From positions 1 to 64,000 of the forward strand of contig NZ_JABCQO010000007.1 of NCBI RefSeq assembly GCF_015244675.1: a stretch of 64,000 nucleotides of DNA, written 5' to 3'. Of this stretch, positions 21,232 to 30,540 are shown piece after piece. The first letter of the stretch is position 1; every line of letters begins with the position of its first letter. Under the pieces are notes generated by a model that saw nothing but the letters and a program-made list of their open reading frames with translations, made no database searches and was not told the DNA's origin. The position numbers and the translations under genes were made by a program. Source of the DNA: Gluconobacter cerevisiae (lineage in GTDB: Bacteria; Pseudomonadota; Alphaproteobacteria; Acetobacterales; Acetobacteraceae).

Positions 21232-22775
21232 GCAGCAGCACCCTCATGAAGACATTCGCCGAAACGGACATCGTCGATACCCTCATCATCGGCAGTGGTG
21301 CCGGTGGCGCGCCGCTGGCCGCAGAACTCGCCCGCAACGGCAAAAGCGTCGTGGTTCTGGAAGCTGGGCCCGCTTTCCCCGCCACGGGACACACGCCCGA
21401 CGAAGTCGCCGCCCGTGAACTGTACTGGCTGCATGAACGCCTTTCCGCTGGCACAAACCCGCAGGCTTTCGGCGGCAACAACAGCGGCACCGGCCTCGGC
21501 GGCTCTTTGCTGCACTACGGCGCCTTCATGCCCCGCATGGATGCCCGCGACTTCCACCTGCACACCGAAACCGGCAAAGGCGTGGACTGGCCTTTCGGTC
21601 TAAACGAACTGCTCCCCTATATCGAGCGCGTGGAATCCTTCATCGGCGTCTCCGGCCCCGCCCATTACCCGTGGGACCCTGAGCGCCGCTATGCCTATGC
21701 ACCCCCGCCCGCCAATTCCGCCGCACTCAAGATGCGCGAAGGCTGTGACGCCCTCGGCCTGCGCCACGCAGACGGCCCCGCCGCCCTCATCACCCGCGAT
21801 ATCGAACAGCCGCATTTCGGCACCCGCCATGCCTGTGCCAACTGCGGGGCCTGCCATCAGGGCTGCCGCAACGGCGCCAAGTCAGGCACGGACAACACAT
21901 GGCTCCCCATGGCCGTCGCCTATGGCGCGGAACTCCGCCCCGGCTGCTTCGCCCATACGATCGAACGCGACAGTTCAGGCCGCGTGACCGGCGTGGTCTA
22001 TCGCCAGAACGGCGTCGAACACCGCCAGAAATGCGCGACCCTCGTCCTCGCCGCCGGTGCCGTCGAAACCCCGCGCCTGCTCCTGACCAACGGCCTCGCC
22101 AACAGCTCCGGCCAGGTCGGCCAGAACTACATGACCCATGTCTCCACACAGGTCTGGGGCGAGTTCGACGAAGATATCCGCCCCAATCGTGGCTATCCGT
22201 CCCTCACCATCACCGAAGACATGATGCGCCCCAAAGACGCGGATTTCGTCGGCGGCTACCTCGTGCAGTCACTGGGCATGATGCCCGCAACATGGAGCCA
22301 GAACCTCGCCCGCAGTACCACAACACGCGGTCCAGCCTTCGCCCGCGCGCTGGCCGGATACAACCGCTCCGCCGGTATGGGCATCAACGGCGAATGTCTT
22401 CCCCGGCCCGAAAACCGTGTCACGCTTTCGAACGAAAAAGATGCTTTCGGCATCCCCAAACCGCTGATCGAACATTCTTACGGCCCAAATGAATGGGCCA
22501 TGCACCACCACGCCGCCCGTCTGCTGACGCAGATGTGGGAAGCCGTCGGCGCAAAGGATATCCGCGTCATCGACCGCGCCGCCCATATGATCGGCACCTG
22601 CCGTATGGGCACGGACGCCGACAGCAATGTCGTCAATCCGGTCGGCCGCAGTTTCGATATCGACAATCTGTGGATCTCCGACCACTCGATCTTCCCCAGC
22701 GCCGCCGCCGCCAACCCGGCTCTGGCCATCATGGCGCTCTCCCTGCGCACCGCGGAGGCCATGCTGAAGACCTGA
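21228..22775 (+). CDS. GMC-family FAD-dependent dehydrogenase, large subunit
   Basis: Flavoprotein of the glucose-methanol-choline family, oxidising a sugar, sugar acid or alcohol. The 515 residues start with the FAD-binding motif GSGAGG (22-27) and end with the GMC C-terminal block around HMIGTCRMG and NPALAIMALSLRTAEAML. A four-cysteine motif, C203-x2-C206-x2-C209-x3-C213, resembles the cysteine cluster that binds [3Fe-4S] in bacterial FAD-glucose dehydrogenase. It is coupled to the small subunit, but no cytochrome c subunit follows; rho comes next. Substrate cannot be decided from sequence; candidates are polyols, sorbose-type sugars or gluconate. Confidence 0.85.
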   Translation: MSSSTLMKTFAETDIVDTLIIGSGAGGAPLAAELARNGKSVVVLEAGPAFPATGHTPDEVAARELYWLHERLSAGTNPQAFGGNNSGTGLGGSLLHYGAFMPRMDARDFHLHTETGKGVDWPFGLNELLPYIERVESFIGVSGPAHYPWDPERRYAYAPPPANSAALKMREGCDALGLRHADGPAALITRDIEQPHFGTRHACANCGACHQGCRNGAKSGTDNTWLPMAVAYGAELRPGCFAHTIERDSSGRVTGVVYRQNGVEHRQKCATLVLAAGAVETPRLLLTNGLANSSGQVGQNYMTHVSTQVWGEFDEDIRPNRGYPSLTITEDMMRPKDADFVGGYLVQSLGMMPATWSQNLARSTTTRGPAFARALAGYNRSAGMGINGECLPRPENRVTLSNEKDAFGIPKPLIEHSYGPNEWAMHHHAARLLTQMWEAVGAKDIRVIDRAAHMIGTCRMGTDADSNVVNPVGRSFDIDNLWISDHSIFPSAAAANPALAIMALSLRTAEAMLKT

Positions 22776-22860
22776 CCCGCAGGAAACTGACATAGATCAA
22801 AGTGATCCGGAGCATGCTCAGCAGTCTTGACACTGCTTCGCGCGCTCCGGTAAGCGAAGG

Positions 22861-23056
22861 ACGACTTTATCGGTGACGTCCTGTCACCCGGTCTCCCTTT
22901 CCTTACGGATGCTTCCTGCTTCCATCGTCCTGCGAAATCCTTACAGATCACCGCCTGACACAAGCAGTCCCCGTCCAGTGGCCCCGCCTTCTGTACGGTC
23001 GCGCATCCCTCCCCCTATCAGGTCTGCCACTACCGGCACATCAAGGCGCGTCTTTC
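22861..23056 (+). promoter_or_regulatory. C-rich, G-poor leader of rho
   Basis: The DNA before rho is strongly C-biased: by my count bases 22861-23040 have about 72 C and 35 G. Long unstructured C-over-G stretches are typical Rho-utilisation sites, and rho leaders in other bacteria are autoregulated by premature Rho-dependent termination. The rest of 22776-22860 holds no gene. The role is inferred. Confidence 0.4.
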
Positions 23057-24355
23057 ATGCATCTTGCCGAACTCAAGAAAAAATCCCCAGCCGACCTTCT
23101 GGATTATGCAGAGGAACTGGAGATCGAGAACGTCTCGTCCATGCGCAAGCAGGACATCATGTTCGCCATTCTCAAGACCCTTGCCGAGCGCGATCAGGCG
23201 ATCTACGGCGAAGGCACGCTCGAAATCCTGCCGGACGGCTTCGGTTTCCTGCGCAGCCCGGAAGCCAATTACCTTCCCGGCCCCGACGACATCTACATCT
23301 CCCCCACCCAGGTCCGCCGCTTCGGCCTGCGCCCGGGTGACACGGTTGAAGGCCAGATCCGCGCCCCGCGCGACGGCGAGCGCTATTTCGCGCTGCTGAA
23401 GGTCAACACCATCAATTTCGAGGCCCCGGAAACCGTCCGGACCCGCATCAACTTCGACAACCTCACGCCGCTCTACCCCGAGCGTCGCCTGAAGATGGAA
23501 GTCGAACAGTCCGAACCCGCACCCACGGAAAACCACCGTAGCAAGGGCAAGAAAGACCAGCGCGACTACACTCCGCGCGTGATCGATCTGGTGACACCGA
23601 TCGGCATGGGCCAGCGCGCCCTGATTGTCGCCCCGCCCCGCACCGGCAAGACCGTGATGCTCCAGAGCATCGCAGCCTCCATCTCCGCCAACCACCCCGA
23701 AGTGTTCCTGATCGTCCTGCTGATCGACGAACGCCCGGAAGAAGTGACGGACATGGCACGCTCGGTTCGCGGCGAAGTCGTTTCCTCCACCTTCGACGAA
23801 CCGGCAACCCGCCACGTCCAGGTAACGGAAATGGTGCTGGAAAAGGCCAAGCGCCTCGTCGAGCACAAGCGCGACGTGGTCATCCTTCTGGACTCCATCA
23901 CCCGCCTCGCCCGCGCCTACAACACCGTCGTCCCCTCCTCGGGCAAGGTGCTGACCGGCGGTGTGGACGCCAACGCCCTGCAGCGCCCCAAACGCTTCTT
24001 CGGCGCCGCGCGTAACATTGAAGAAGGCGGCTCGCTCACGATCATCGCAACGGCCCTGATCGACACGGGCTCGCGCATGGACGAAGTGATCTTCGAAGAG
24101 TTCAAGGGCACCGGCAACGCCGAACTCATCCTCGACCGCAAGCTGGCCGACAAGCGCACCTTCCCCGCCATCGACATCACCAAGTCGGGCACGCGTAAGG
24201 AAGAACTGCTGGTCGATCGCGCCGAACTATCCAAGATGTGGGTCCTGCGCCGCATCCTCGCCCCGATGGGCACGATGGACGCCATGGACTTCCTGCTGGA
24301 CAAGCTGAAATACAGCAAATCCAATCAGGACTTCTTCGACGCCATGAACAACTGA
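23057..24355 (+). CDS. rho: Transcription termination factor Rho
   Basis: Hexameric RNA-dependent ATPase that ends transcription at unstructured C-rich RNA. The 432-residue protein shows the N-terminal domain ([24 protein letters not shown]), the cold-shock-like RNA-binding domain with [21 protein letters not shown] (read in two blocks), the Walker A APPRTGKT, the Walker [15 protein letters not shown] and the Q/R loop regions. It lacks the long insertions seen in actinobacteria. Its position near mnmE-mnmG-parAB is usual in alphaproteobacterial origin regions, although here ogt and adhAB intervene. Ends at a strong terminator. Confidence 0.97.
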   Translation: MHLAELKKKSPADLLDYAEELEIENVSSMRKQDIMFAILKTLAERDQAIYGEGTLEILPDGFGFLRSPEANYLPGPDDIYISPTQVRRFGLRPGDTVEGQIRAPRDGERYFALLKVNTINFEAPETVRTRINFDNLTPLYPERRLKMEVEQSEPAPTENHRSKGKKDQRDYTPRVIDLVTPIGMGQRALIVAPPRTGKTVMLQSIAASISANHPEVFLIVLLIDERPEEVTDMARSVRGEVVSSTFDEPATRHVQVTEMVLEKAKRLVEHKRDVVILLDSITRLARAYNTVVPSSGKVLTGGVDANALQRPKRFFGAARNIEEGGSLTIIATALIDTGSRMDEVIFEEFKGTGNAELILDRKLADKRTFPAIDITKSGTRKEELLVDRAELSKMWVLRRILAPMGTMDAMDFLLDKLKYSKSNQDFFDAMNN

Positions 24356-24384
24356 TCCCGGATCAGCATGGTCGACATGGAAAA

Positions 24385-24408
24385 GGGGAGCTCCGGCTCC
24401 CCTTTTTT
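24385..24408 (+). terminator. Intrinsic terminator of rho
   Basis: GGGGAGC and GCTCCCC pair around a TCCG loop, with AAAA before and six T residues after (24403-24408). It lies 29 bases past the rho stop. Confidence 0.9.
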
Positions 24409-24447
24409 GTTGTCCAGTCTATTCGGAATATCGAAAGAGGCCGTTCG

Positions 24448-24894
24448 TTACAGCACACCTTCCAGATGCAGCATGGCATGCTTGTCCGCGATGCCTCCCA
24501 GCCCCGAATATCCGCCCAGCCCTGCACGCCCGACAACACGGTGGCAGGGGATCAGGATCGGAATCGGATTCGCCCCGACCGCCCCGCCCACAGACCGGGG
24601 AGATCCCCCGACCTCGGCCGCAATGTCTGCGTAAGTCCGCGTCTTGCCATAGGGAATCCGACGCAGCGCGTCCCAGACCTTCTGGCGATACGGAGTCCCG
24701 TAAGGGCGATAGGGCAGCGTGTCGAAATCGACCGATTCCCCGTCAAAATAGCGCTCCAGAAGGTCGCGGGCTTTCAGAAGGAGTGGAGTCTCCTCCTGAT
24801 CGCGCCCCCAACCCCAGTCCAGAGCGACGATCTGGCCCTCATCTTCACTGATGGTAAGGGCCCCGAAAGGTGAGTGGCAGGATAGCTGTGGCAT
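24448..24894 (-). CDS. ogt: Methylated-DNA--protein-cysteine methyltransferase
   Basis: Suicide repair enzyme that takes alkyl groups from O6-alkylguanine or O4-alkylthymine onto its own cysteine. The 148-residue protein has the active-site motif IPCHRVVG, the helix-turn-helix-type block YRQKVWDALRRIPYGKTRTYADIAAEVG, and the asparagine hinge GANPIPI. The compact length without an Ada activator domain marks it as Ogt-type. The ATG at 24894 is preferred; a TTG at 24930 would extend it by twelve residues. Convergent with rho; upstream lies the long adhA promoter region. Confidence 0.9.
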   Translation of the reverse strand: MPQLSCHSPFGALTISEDEGQIVALDWGWGRDQEETPLLLKARDLLERYFDGESVDFDTLPYRPYGTPYRQKVWDALRRIPYGKTRTYADIAAEVGGSPRSVGGAVGANPIPILIPCHRVVGRAGLGGYSGLGGIADKHAMLHLEGVL

Positions 24895-25355
24895 GAACGA
24901 CACGGTGCCCGAGCCGCTCAAAACCGTCAATCCGGCAGTATTGCCATTATGCTGAGACTTTTAAGCTATGCAATTTAAGCATATTGGAGAACTCCGATAT
25001 GCATAATAAACATACAGGACTGCATCTGTAGGCTTTCAGCAATATTCTGTAATGTGTTGGAAAACTGCCCTTTTTTGTATCAGAAACGAGACAGGAAGTT
25101 TTCCGAAACGCCTGTGTAATTATCCAGTGAGCCACATCGCAGCCTGTTTTGCAGCTTTCCCCTCCCTCCCTCACGGAAACGTCAGAAGCCGTGTTTGTCT
25201 TAAGCAATAAAATAGGGTCAGTAAGTTCTCATGCTAACGGTGTCTGGTACTGATCGTTGGGTTGAGAGGGCGGGAATGTTTCCTGCACCTTTCAAGACTA
25301 CAGAGGTCCAGAATATCGCAGTGGAAACAGTCTTTACAAAAAGGACAGTTGGATC
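24895..25355. other. Promoter region between ogt and adhA
   Basis: A 461-base interval without a credible gene, markedly more AT-rich than its surroundings (24950-25250). It should contain the adhAB promoter and the divergent ogt promoter. No operator, riboswitch or clear sigma-factor hexamer pair was recognised. A short minus-strand frame at 24947-25207 has no ribosome site or similarity and was not accepted. An AAGGA site ends the interval, ten bases before the adhA ATG. Confidence 0.5.
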
Positions 25356-27629
25356 ATGACTTCTGGTCTACTGACGCCGATCAAGGTTACGAAAAAGCGC
25401 CTTCTCAGCTGCGCTGCCGTATTGGCGCTCTCAGCAGCTGTACCTGTCGCTTTTGCGCAGGAAGATACGGGCGCAGCAATTACAAGCGCCGACAGCGGTG
25501 GCAATGCCGGAAACTGGATGTCCTACGGACGGACCTATTCCGAGCAGCGTTTCAGCCCGCTCGACCAGATCAACAAGGACAATGTCGGCAAGCTGAAGCT
25601 CGCCTGGCACTATGATCTGGATACGAACCGCGGTCAGGAAGGCACTCCCTTGATCGTTAATGGCGTCATGTACGCCACGACCAACTGGAGCAAGATGAAG
25701 GCGCTGGATGCAGCGACCGGCAAGCTCCTGTGGGCCTACGATCCCAAGGTTCCGGGCAACATCGCCGATCGCGGCTGCTGTGACTCCGTCAACCGCGGCG
25801 CTGCCTACTGGAACGGCAAAGTCTATTTCGGCACGTTCGACGGACGCCTGATCGCCCTCGACGCCAAGACCGGCAAGCTGGTCTGGAGCGTTTACACGAT
25901 CCCCAAGGAAGCCCAGCTCGGCCACCAGCGCTCCTATACGGTTGACGGCGCACCGCGCATCGCCAAGGGCCGCGTCATCATCGGCAACGGCGGCGCCGAA
26001 TTTGGTGCCCGTGGCTTCGTGACGGCCTACGACGCCGAAACCGGCAAGGTGGACTGGCGCTTCTTCACGGTTCCAAACCCCGACAACAAGCCCGACGGCG
26101 CAGCCTCCGACGACGTCCTGATGTCCAAGGCCTATCCGACCTGGGGCAAGGGCGGAGCCTGGAAGCAGCAGGGCGGCGGCGGTACCGTCTGGGATTCGCT
26201 CGTTTATGACCCCGTGACGGACCTCGTCTATCTCGGCGTCGGCAACGGCTCGCCCTGGAACTACAAGTTCCGCTCCGAAGGCAAGGGTAACAACCTCTTC
26301 CTCGGCAGCATCGTCGCGATCAACCCGGATACCGGCAAATACGTCTGGCATTTCCAGGAAACGCCGATGGACCAGTGGGATTACACCTCGGTCCAGCAGA
26401 TCATGACGCTCGACATGCCGGTCAACGGCGAAATGCGCCATGTGATCGTCCATGCCCCGAAGAACGGCTTCTTCTACATCATCGATGCGAAGACCGGAAA
26501 ATTCATCTCCGGCAAGCCCTACACCTACGAAAACTGGGCAACAGGTCTGGACCCCGTCACCGGCCGTCCGAACTATGTGCCTGACGCCCTGTGGACCCTG
26601 ACCGGCAAGCCCTGGTACGGCATTCCGGGCGATCTGGGTGGCCACAACTTCGCCTCCATGGCCTACAGCCCCCAGACGAAGCTGGTCTATATCCCCGCAC
26701 AGCAGGTTCCGTTCGTCTACGATCCGCAGAAGGGTGGCTTCAAAGCCCACCACGACAGCTGGAATCTCGGGCTGGACATGAACAAGATCGGCCTGATTGA
26801 CGATTCCGATCCGCAGCACAAAGCCGACAAGGCCCAGTTCCTGAAGGACCTGAAGGGCTGGCTCCTGGCCTGGGATCCGGTAAAGCAGCAGGCAGCCTTC
26901 ACGGTTGACCATAAGGGTCCGTGGAACGGCGGTCTGCTCGCAACGGGTGGCGGCCTTCTCTTCCAGGGTCTCGCAACCGGTGATTTCCATGCCTATGACG
27001 CGACGAACGGCAAGGATCTCTTCAGCTTCCCGGCACAGAGCGCCATCATCGCGCCTCCTGTGACCTACACCGCCAACGGCAAGCAGTATGTTGCAGTTGA
27101 AGTGGGCTGGGGTGGCATCTATCCGTTCTTCCTCGGTGGCGTGGCCCGGACATCCGGCTGGACCGTCAACCACTCCCGCGTGATCGCTTTCTCGCTGGAT
27201 GGCACGGACAAGCTCCCGCCGAAGAACGAACTTGGCTTCCTGCCGGTCAAACCGCCAGTGAAGTGGGATGAAGCCCGTACGAAGAACGGCTATTTCCAGT
27301 TCCAGACGTATTGCGCTGCCTGCCACGGCGACAACGGCATCTCGGGTGGCGTTCTGCCTGACCTGCGGTGGTCCGGTGCAATCCGCGGAGATGAGAAGTT
27401 CTACAAGCTCGTCGCCAAGGGCGCTCTGACCGCCTACGGCATGGATCGCTTCGACACGTCCATGTCTGCGGCCGAGATTGAAGACATCCGCAACTACCTC
27501 GTGAAGCGGTCCAACGAGTCCTATGAGGACGAAGTGAAAGCCCGCGACAACAAGCAGGGCGTCCCCAACGACCAGTTCCTCAACGTACCCCAGGGTCCGG
27601 TTGAGCCTGCAACGGCGGACCATCCGTAA
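25356..27629 (+). CDS. adhA: PQQ-dependent alcohol dehydrogenase, subunit I (quinohaemoprotein)
   Basis: Catalytic subunit of the membrane-bound periplasmic alcohol dehydrogenase that oxidises ethanol to acetaldehyde and passes electrons to ubiquinone through subunit II. The 757 residues match the Gluconobacter/Acetobacter enzyme. A signal peptide ends near AVPVAFAQ (about 35), followed by an eight-bladed propeller with repeated DAxTGKLxW motifs, the vicinal disulphide Cys141-Cys142 near the PQQ, and a C-terminal cytochrome c domain with C653-AAC-H657. adhB follows 34 bases downstream. A third small subunit, where present in this family, is encoded elsewhere. Probably very highly expressed. 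Confidence 0.97.
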   Translation: MTSGLLTPIKVTKKRLLSCAAVLALSAAVPVAFAQEDTGAAITSADSGGNAGNWMSYGRTYSEQRFSPLDQINKDNVGKLKLAWHYDLDTNRGQEGTPLIVNGVMYATTNWSKMKALDAATGKLLWAYDPKVPGNIADRGCCDSVNRGAAYWNGKVYFGTFDGRLIALDAKTGKLVWSVYTIPKEAQLGHQRSYTVDGAPRIAKGRVIIGNGGAEFGARGFVTAYDAETGKVDWRFFTVPNPDNKPDGAASDDVLMSKAYPTWGKGGAWKQQGGGGTVWDSLVYDPVTDLVYLGVGNGSPWNYKFRSEGKGNNLFLGSIVAINPDTGKYVWHFQETPMDQWDYTSVQQIMTLDMPVNGEMRHVIVHAPKNGFFYIIDAKTGKFISGKPYTYENWATGLDPVTGRPNYVPDALWTLTGKPWYGIPGDLGGHNFASMAYSPQTKLVYIPAQQVPFVYDPQKGGFKAHHDSWNLGLDMNKIGLIDDSDPQHKADKAQFLKDLKGWLLAWDPVKQQAAFTVDHKGPWNGGLLATGGGLLFQGLATGDFHAYDATNGKDLFSFPAQSAIIAPPVTYTANGKQYVAVEVGWGGIYPFFLGGVARTSGWTVNHSRVIAFSLDGTDKLPPKNELGFLPVKPPVKWDEARTKNGYFQFQTYCAACHGDNGISGGVLPDLRWSGAIRGDEKFYKLVAKGALTAYGMDRFDTSMSAAEIEDIRNYLVKRSNESYEDEVKARDNKQGVPNDQFLNVPQGPVEPATADHP

Positions 27630-27663
27630 CGGGCAACCGTTACGGTAAAAGGAGGCACGTGAC

Positions 27664-29100
27664 ATGCTCAATGCATCAATTCGCGACAGGCTGGTATCTG
27701 AGATGAAACAGGGATGGAAATTCGCGGCCGCTATCGGCCTCATGGCGGTGTCGTTCGGCGCCGCCCATGCCCAGGACGCTGATGAAGCGCTGATGAAGCG
27801 TGGCGAATATGTCGCCCGCCTGTCAGACTGCATCGCCTGCCATACGGCTCTGCACGGACAGCCCTACGCGGGCGGTCTGGAAATCAAGAGCCCGATCGGC
27901 ACGATCTATTCGACCAACATCACGCCAGACCCGGAACACGGGATCGGCAACTACACCCTTGAGGACTTCACGAAGGCCATCCGCAAGGGCATCCGCAAGG
28001 ATGGTGCAACGCTTTACCCGGCGATGCCCTATCCCGAATTCGCGCGTCTGTCCGACGAAGATATCCGTTCGATGTATGCGTATTTCATGCATGGCGTGAA
28101 GCCCGTTGCCGTTGCCAACAAAGCACCGGACATCAGCTGGCCACTCTCCATGCGCTGGCCGCTGGCAGTCTGGCGCGCCATGTTCGTTCCGAGCATGACG
28201 CCGGGCGAAGACAAGAGCATCAGCAACCCCGAAGTCGCCCGTGGTGAATACCTCGTCGATGGCCCGGGCCATTGCGGCGAATGTCATACGCCCCGCGGTT
28301 TCGCCATGCAGCTCAAGGCTTACGGAACGAGCGGCGGAAACGTCTATCTGTCCGGCGGTGCACCGATCGACAACTGGATTGCTCCGAGCCTGCGCAGCAA
28401 CAGCGACACGGGTCTGGGTCGCTGGTCTGAAGATGACATCGTCACCTTCCTCAAGAGCGGCCGTATCGACCACTCCGCCGTCTTCGGTGGCATGGCCGAC
28501 GTGGTGGCCTACAGCACGCAGCATTGGACAGACGACGATCTGCGCGCCACAGCGAAGTACCTCAAGAGCATGCCGGCCGTTCCGGAAGGCAATAACCTCG
28601 GCCAGGATGACGGTCAGACGACCGCCCTGCTGGACAAGGGTGCGCAGGGCAATGCCGGTGCGGAAGTCTATCTGCACAACTGCGCCATCTGCCACATGAA
28701 CGATGGTTCGGGCGTCAACCGCATGTTCCCGCCGCTGGCTGGCAACCCGGTCGTCATCACTGATGATCCGACATCGCTCGCCAATGTCGTGGCCTTCGGC
28801 GGCATCCTGCCTCCGACCAACACGGCACCTTCCGCTGTCGCGATGCCCGGCTTCAAGGAGCACCTCTCCGACCAGCAGATGGCGGATGTCGTGAACTTCA
28901 TGCGCAAGGGCTGGGGCAACAAGGCACCGGGAACCGTGTCCGCTGCCGACATCCAGAAGCTGCGCACGACCGGAGCACCGGTTTCCACAGCTGGTTGGAA
29001 CGTCTCCAGCCGCGGATGGATGGCCTACATGCCGCAGCCTTACGGCGAAGGCTGGACCTTCTCTCCCCAGACCCACACGGGCGTGGACAACGCACAGTAA
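27664..29100 (+). CDS. adhB: Alcohol dehydrogenase cytochrome c subunit II (triple haem)
   Basis: Electron-transfer subunit of the quinohaemoprotein alcohol dehydrogenase, which anchors subunit I at the outer face of the cytoplasmic membrane and reduces ubiquinone. The 478-residue protein has a signal peptide (KFAAAIGLMAVSFGAAHAQ, cleavage near 36) and three haem c motifs: C56-IAC-H60, C204-GEC-H208 and C340-AIC-H344. A preceding GGAGGCACGTGAC ribosome site fits the ATG at 27664; a second in-frame ATG lies 14 residues on and would also give an intact signal. It is in operon with adhA and ends at a very stable terminator. Confidence 0.96.
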   Translation: MLNASIRDRLVSEMKQGWKFAAAIGLMAVSFGAAHAQDADEALMKRGEYVARLSDCIACHTALHGQPYAGGLEIKSPIGTIYSTNITPDPEHGIGNYTLEDFTKAIRKGIRKDGATLYPAMPYPEFARLSDEDIRSMYAYFMHGVKPVAVANKAPDISWPLSMRWPLAVWRAMFVPSMTPGEDKSISNPEVARGEYLVDGPGHCGECHTPRGFAMQLKAYGTSGGNVYLSGGAPIDNWIAPSLRSNSDTGLGRWSEDDIVTFLKSGRIDHSAVFGGMADVVAYSTQHWTDDDLRATAKYLKSMPAVPEGNNLGQDDGQTTALLDKGAQGNAGAEVYLHNCAICHMNDGSGVNRMFPPLAGNPVVITDDPTSLANVVAFGGILPPTNTAPSAVAMPGFKEHLSDQQMADVVNFMRKGWGNKAPGTVSAADIQKLRTTGAPVSTAGWNVSSRGWMAYMPQPYGEGWTFSPQTHTGVDNAQ

Positions 29101-29130
29101 GCGTTTCCCACTCTCTGAAAGTCTGAACAA

Positions 29131-29162
29131 AAGGGCGGATCGGAAACGATCCGCCCTTTTTT
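29131..29162 (+). terminator. Intrinsic terminator of adhAB
   Basis: AAGGGCGGATCG and CGATCCGCCCTT form a perfect 12-bp stem closed by a GAAA tetraloop (29143-29146), continuing into a T run. It ends the adhAB transcript before mnmE. Confidence 0.95.
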
Positions 29163-29232
29163 CATGCCCGCACGCCGCTCATTGCAGCCTAGCCATTTTC
29201 ACCACAGGGCCTCCTGCACTACATAGAACCTC

Positions 29233-30537
29233 ATGATGCGCTCCTCCCTCCCGGACCACACCCCGCAGGTCATTTTCGCACTGGCAACCGGCCCCTCCCG
29301 CGCCGCCATCGCGATCATGCGCGCCAGCGGCCCCGGCAGCGATACAATCCTGCGCGTCCTCTGTAACGGACATCTCCCCGAACCCCGCCGCGCCAGCCTG
29401 CGCACCCTGCGCCATAACGGAGACGTGCTCGACCATGCCGTCGCCCTCTGGCTCCCCGGCCCGAATTCCTACACCGGGGAAGACGGGCTCGAACTTCACC
29501 TCCATGCCGGTCCCGCCATCATCGCCCGCGTCGCCGATGCCCTGACCGATCTCGGAGCACGCCCCGCCGAACCCGGCGAATTCACCCGCCGCGCCGTCCA
29601 GAAAGGGCGGCTGGACCTGCTTCAGGCCGAAGCCATCGCGGACCTCGTGGACGCCGAAACCGAAAGCCAGCGCAAACAGGCCCTGCGTCAGGCTGATGGC
29701 GCCCTGAGCCGCCTGTACGACAACTGGGCACAACGCCTGCGCCTCGTCCTCGCCCATCAGGAAGCCCTGATTGATTTCCCGGACGAAGACCTACCTCAGG
29801 ACGTGGAAGACGGACTGGTCGAAGAACTCTCAAAGCTCCAGACCGAAATGTCTGCCCATCTACAGGACAATCGCGGCGAACTCCTGCGTCAGGGCCTCAC
29901 CGTCGTGATAGCAGGAGCGCCGAATGTCGGAAAATCCAGTCTTCTCAATGCGTTATCCGGAACAGATGCCGCGATCGTCACGCATCGTGCAGGCACGACC
30001 CGCGATGCCATCGCACTGGACTGGATTCTGGACGGCGCCCGCCTGCGCCTGATCGACACGGCGGGTCTGCGGGAGACGGAAGACGAAATCGAAGCCGAAG
30101 GCATTCGCCGCGCATTGTTTCACGTGAAACAGGCAGATGTCGTGCTGCATCTGATCGGCCCGGGTGAGAGCCTTGAGTCTCTCTCCGGACAGGAAATTCC
30201 CATCCGGACGAAAATCGACATCGCACCAGCCCCATCCGGCATGTTAGGGATCAGCACGCAGTCCGGCGAAGGACTTGATGCGCTGCGTCAGGTTCTGTCC
30301 GAACGGGTGTCCGAACTCATGGCCGGTTCAGCGGCGCCTCCTCTGACCCGCGCCAGACACCGCGCCGGAATCCAGGAGGCCGCAACCCATCTGGACCGCG
30401 CCCGGACCGCGACATGGCCGGAACTCCGGGGCGAGGAACTCCGGCTGTCCATGCTGGCTCTGGGGCGTCTGACCGGACGTGTTGATGTTGAATCCCTGCT
30501 CGATGCAATTTTCGGGCAGTTCTGTATCGGGAAGTAG
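29233..30537 (+). CDS. mnmE: tRNA uridine-5-carboxymethylaminomethyl modification GTPase
   Basis: GTPase that, with MnmG, installs the cmnm5 group at wobble uridine 34 of several tRNAs. The 434-residue protein has the N-terminal tetrahydrofolate-binding domain, a helical domain carrying an inserted G domain with GAPNVGKSS (G1), DTAG (G3) and TKID (G4), and the C-terminal CIGK ending whose cysteine is essential in the family. Two adjacent ATG codons (29233, 29236) are possible starts; ribosome site is weak. A perfect parS lies inside the coding sequence at 30116, encoding FHVKQ. It is followed at three bases by mnmG. Confidence 0.95.
   Translation: MMRSSLPDHTPQVIFALATGPSRAAIAIMRASGPGSDTILRVLCNGHLPEPRRASLRTLRHNGDVLDHAVALWLPGPNSYTGEDGLELHLHAGPAIIARVADALTDLGARPAEPGEFTRRAVQKGRLDLLQAEAIADLVDAETESQRKQALRQADGALSRLYDNWAQRLRLVLAHQEALIDFPDEDLPQDVEDGLVEELSKLQTEMSAHLQDNRGELLRQGLTVVIAGAPNVGKSSLLNALSGTDAAIVTHRAGTTRDAIALDWILDGARLRLIDTAGLRETEDEIEAEGIRRALFHVKQADVVLHLIGPGESLESLSGQEIPIRTKIDIAPAPSGMLGISTQSGEGLDALRQVLSERVSELMAGSAAPPLTRARHRAGIQEAATHLDRARTATWPELRGEELRLSMLALGRLTGRVDVESLLDAIFGQFCIGK
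30116..30131. promoter_or_regulatory. parS: parS site 2, inside mnmE
   Basis: Perfect TGTTTCACGTGAAACA within the mnmE coding sequence, where it encodes part of LFHVKQA. It is about 3.6 kb upstream of parB and 2.3 kb from the next site. Exact identity over 16 bp to the bacterial ParB site makes chance unlikely. Confidence 0.93.
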
Positions 30538-30540
30538 GTT

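Noticed and set aside
22789-22802. FNR-type box CTGACATAGATCAA upstream of rho
   Set aside because: Only one half-site (ATCAA) matches the TTGAT-N4-ATCAA consensus fully; the other half has two mismatches, and it is far from the rho start.
24947-25207. 86-residue minus-strand frame between ogt and adhA
   Set aside because: AT-rich, without ribosome site or similarity; the region is better explained as promoter DNA.
25431-27833. Very long open frame on the strand opposite adhA (about 800 codons)
   Set aside because: It mirrors adhA codon by codon; high-GC codon bias keeps the antisense frame open. No ribosome site, domain or neighbour supports it. The same applies to long frames opposite mnmG, ilvB and ahcY.
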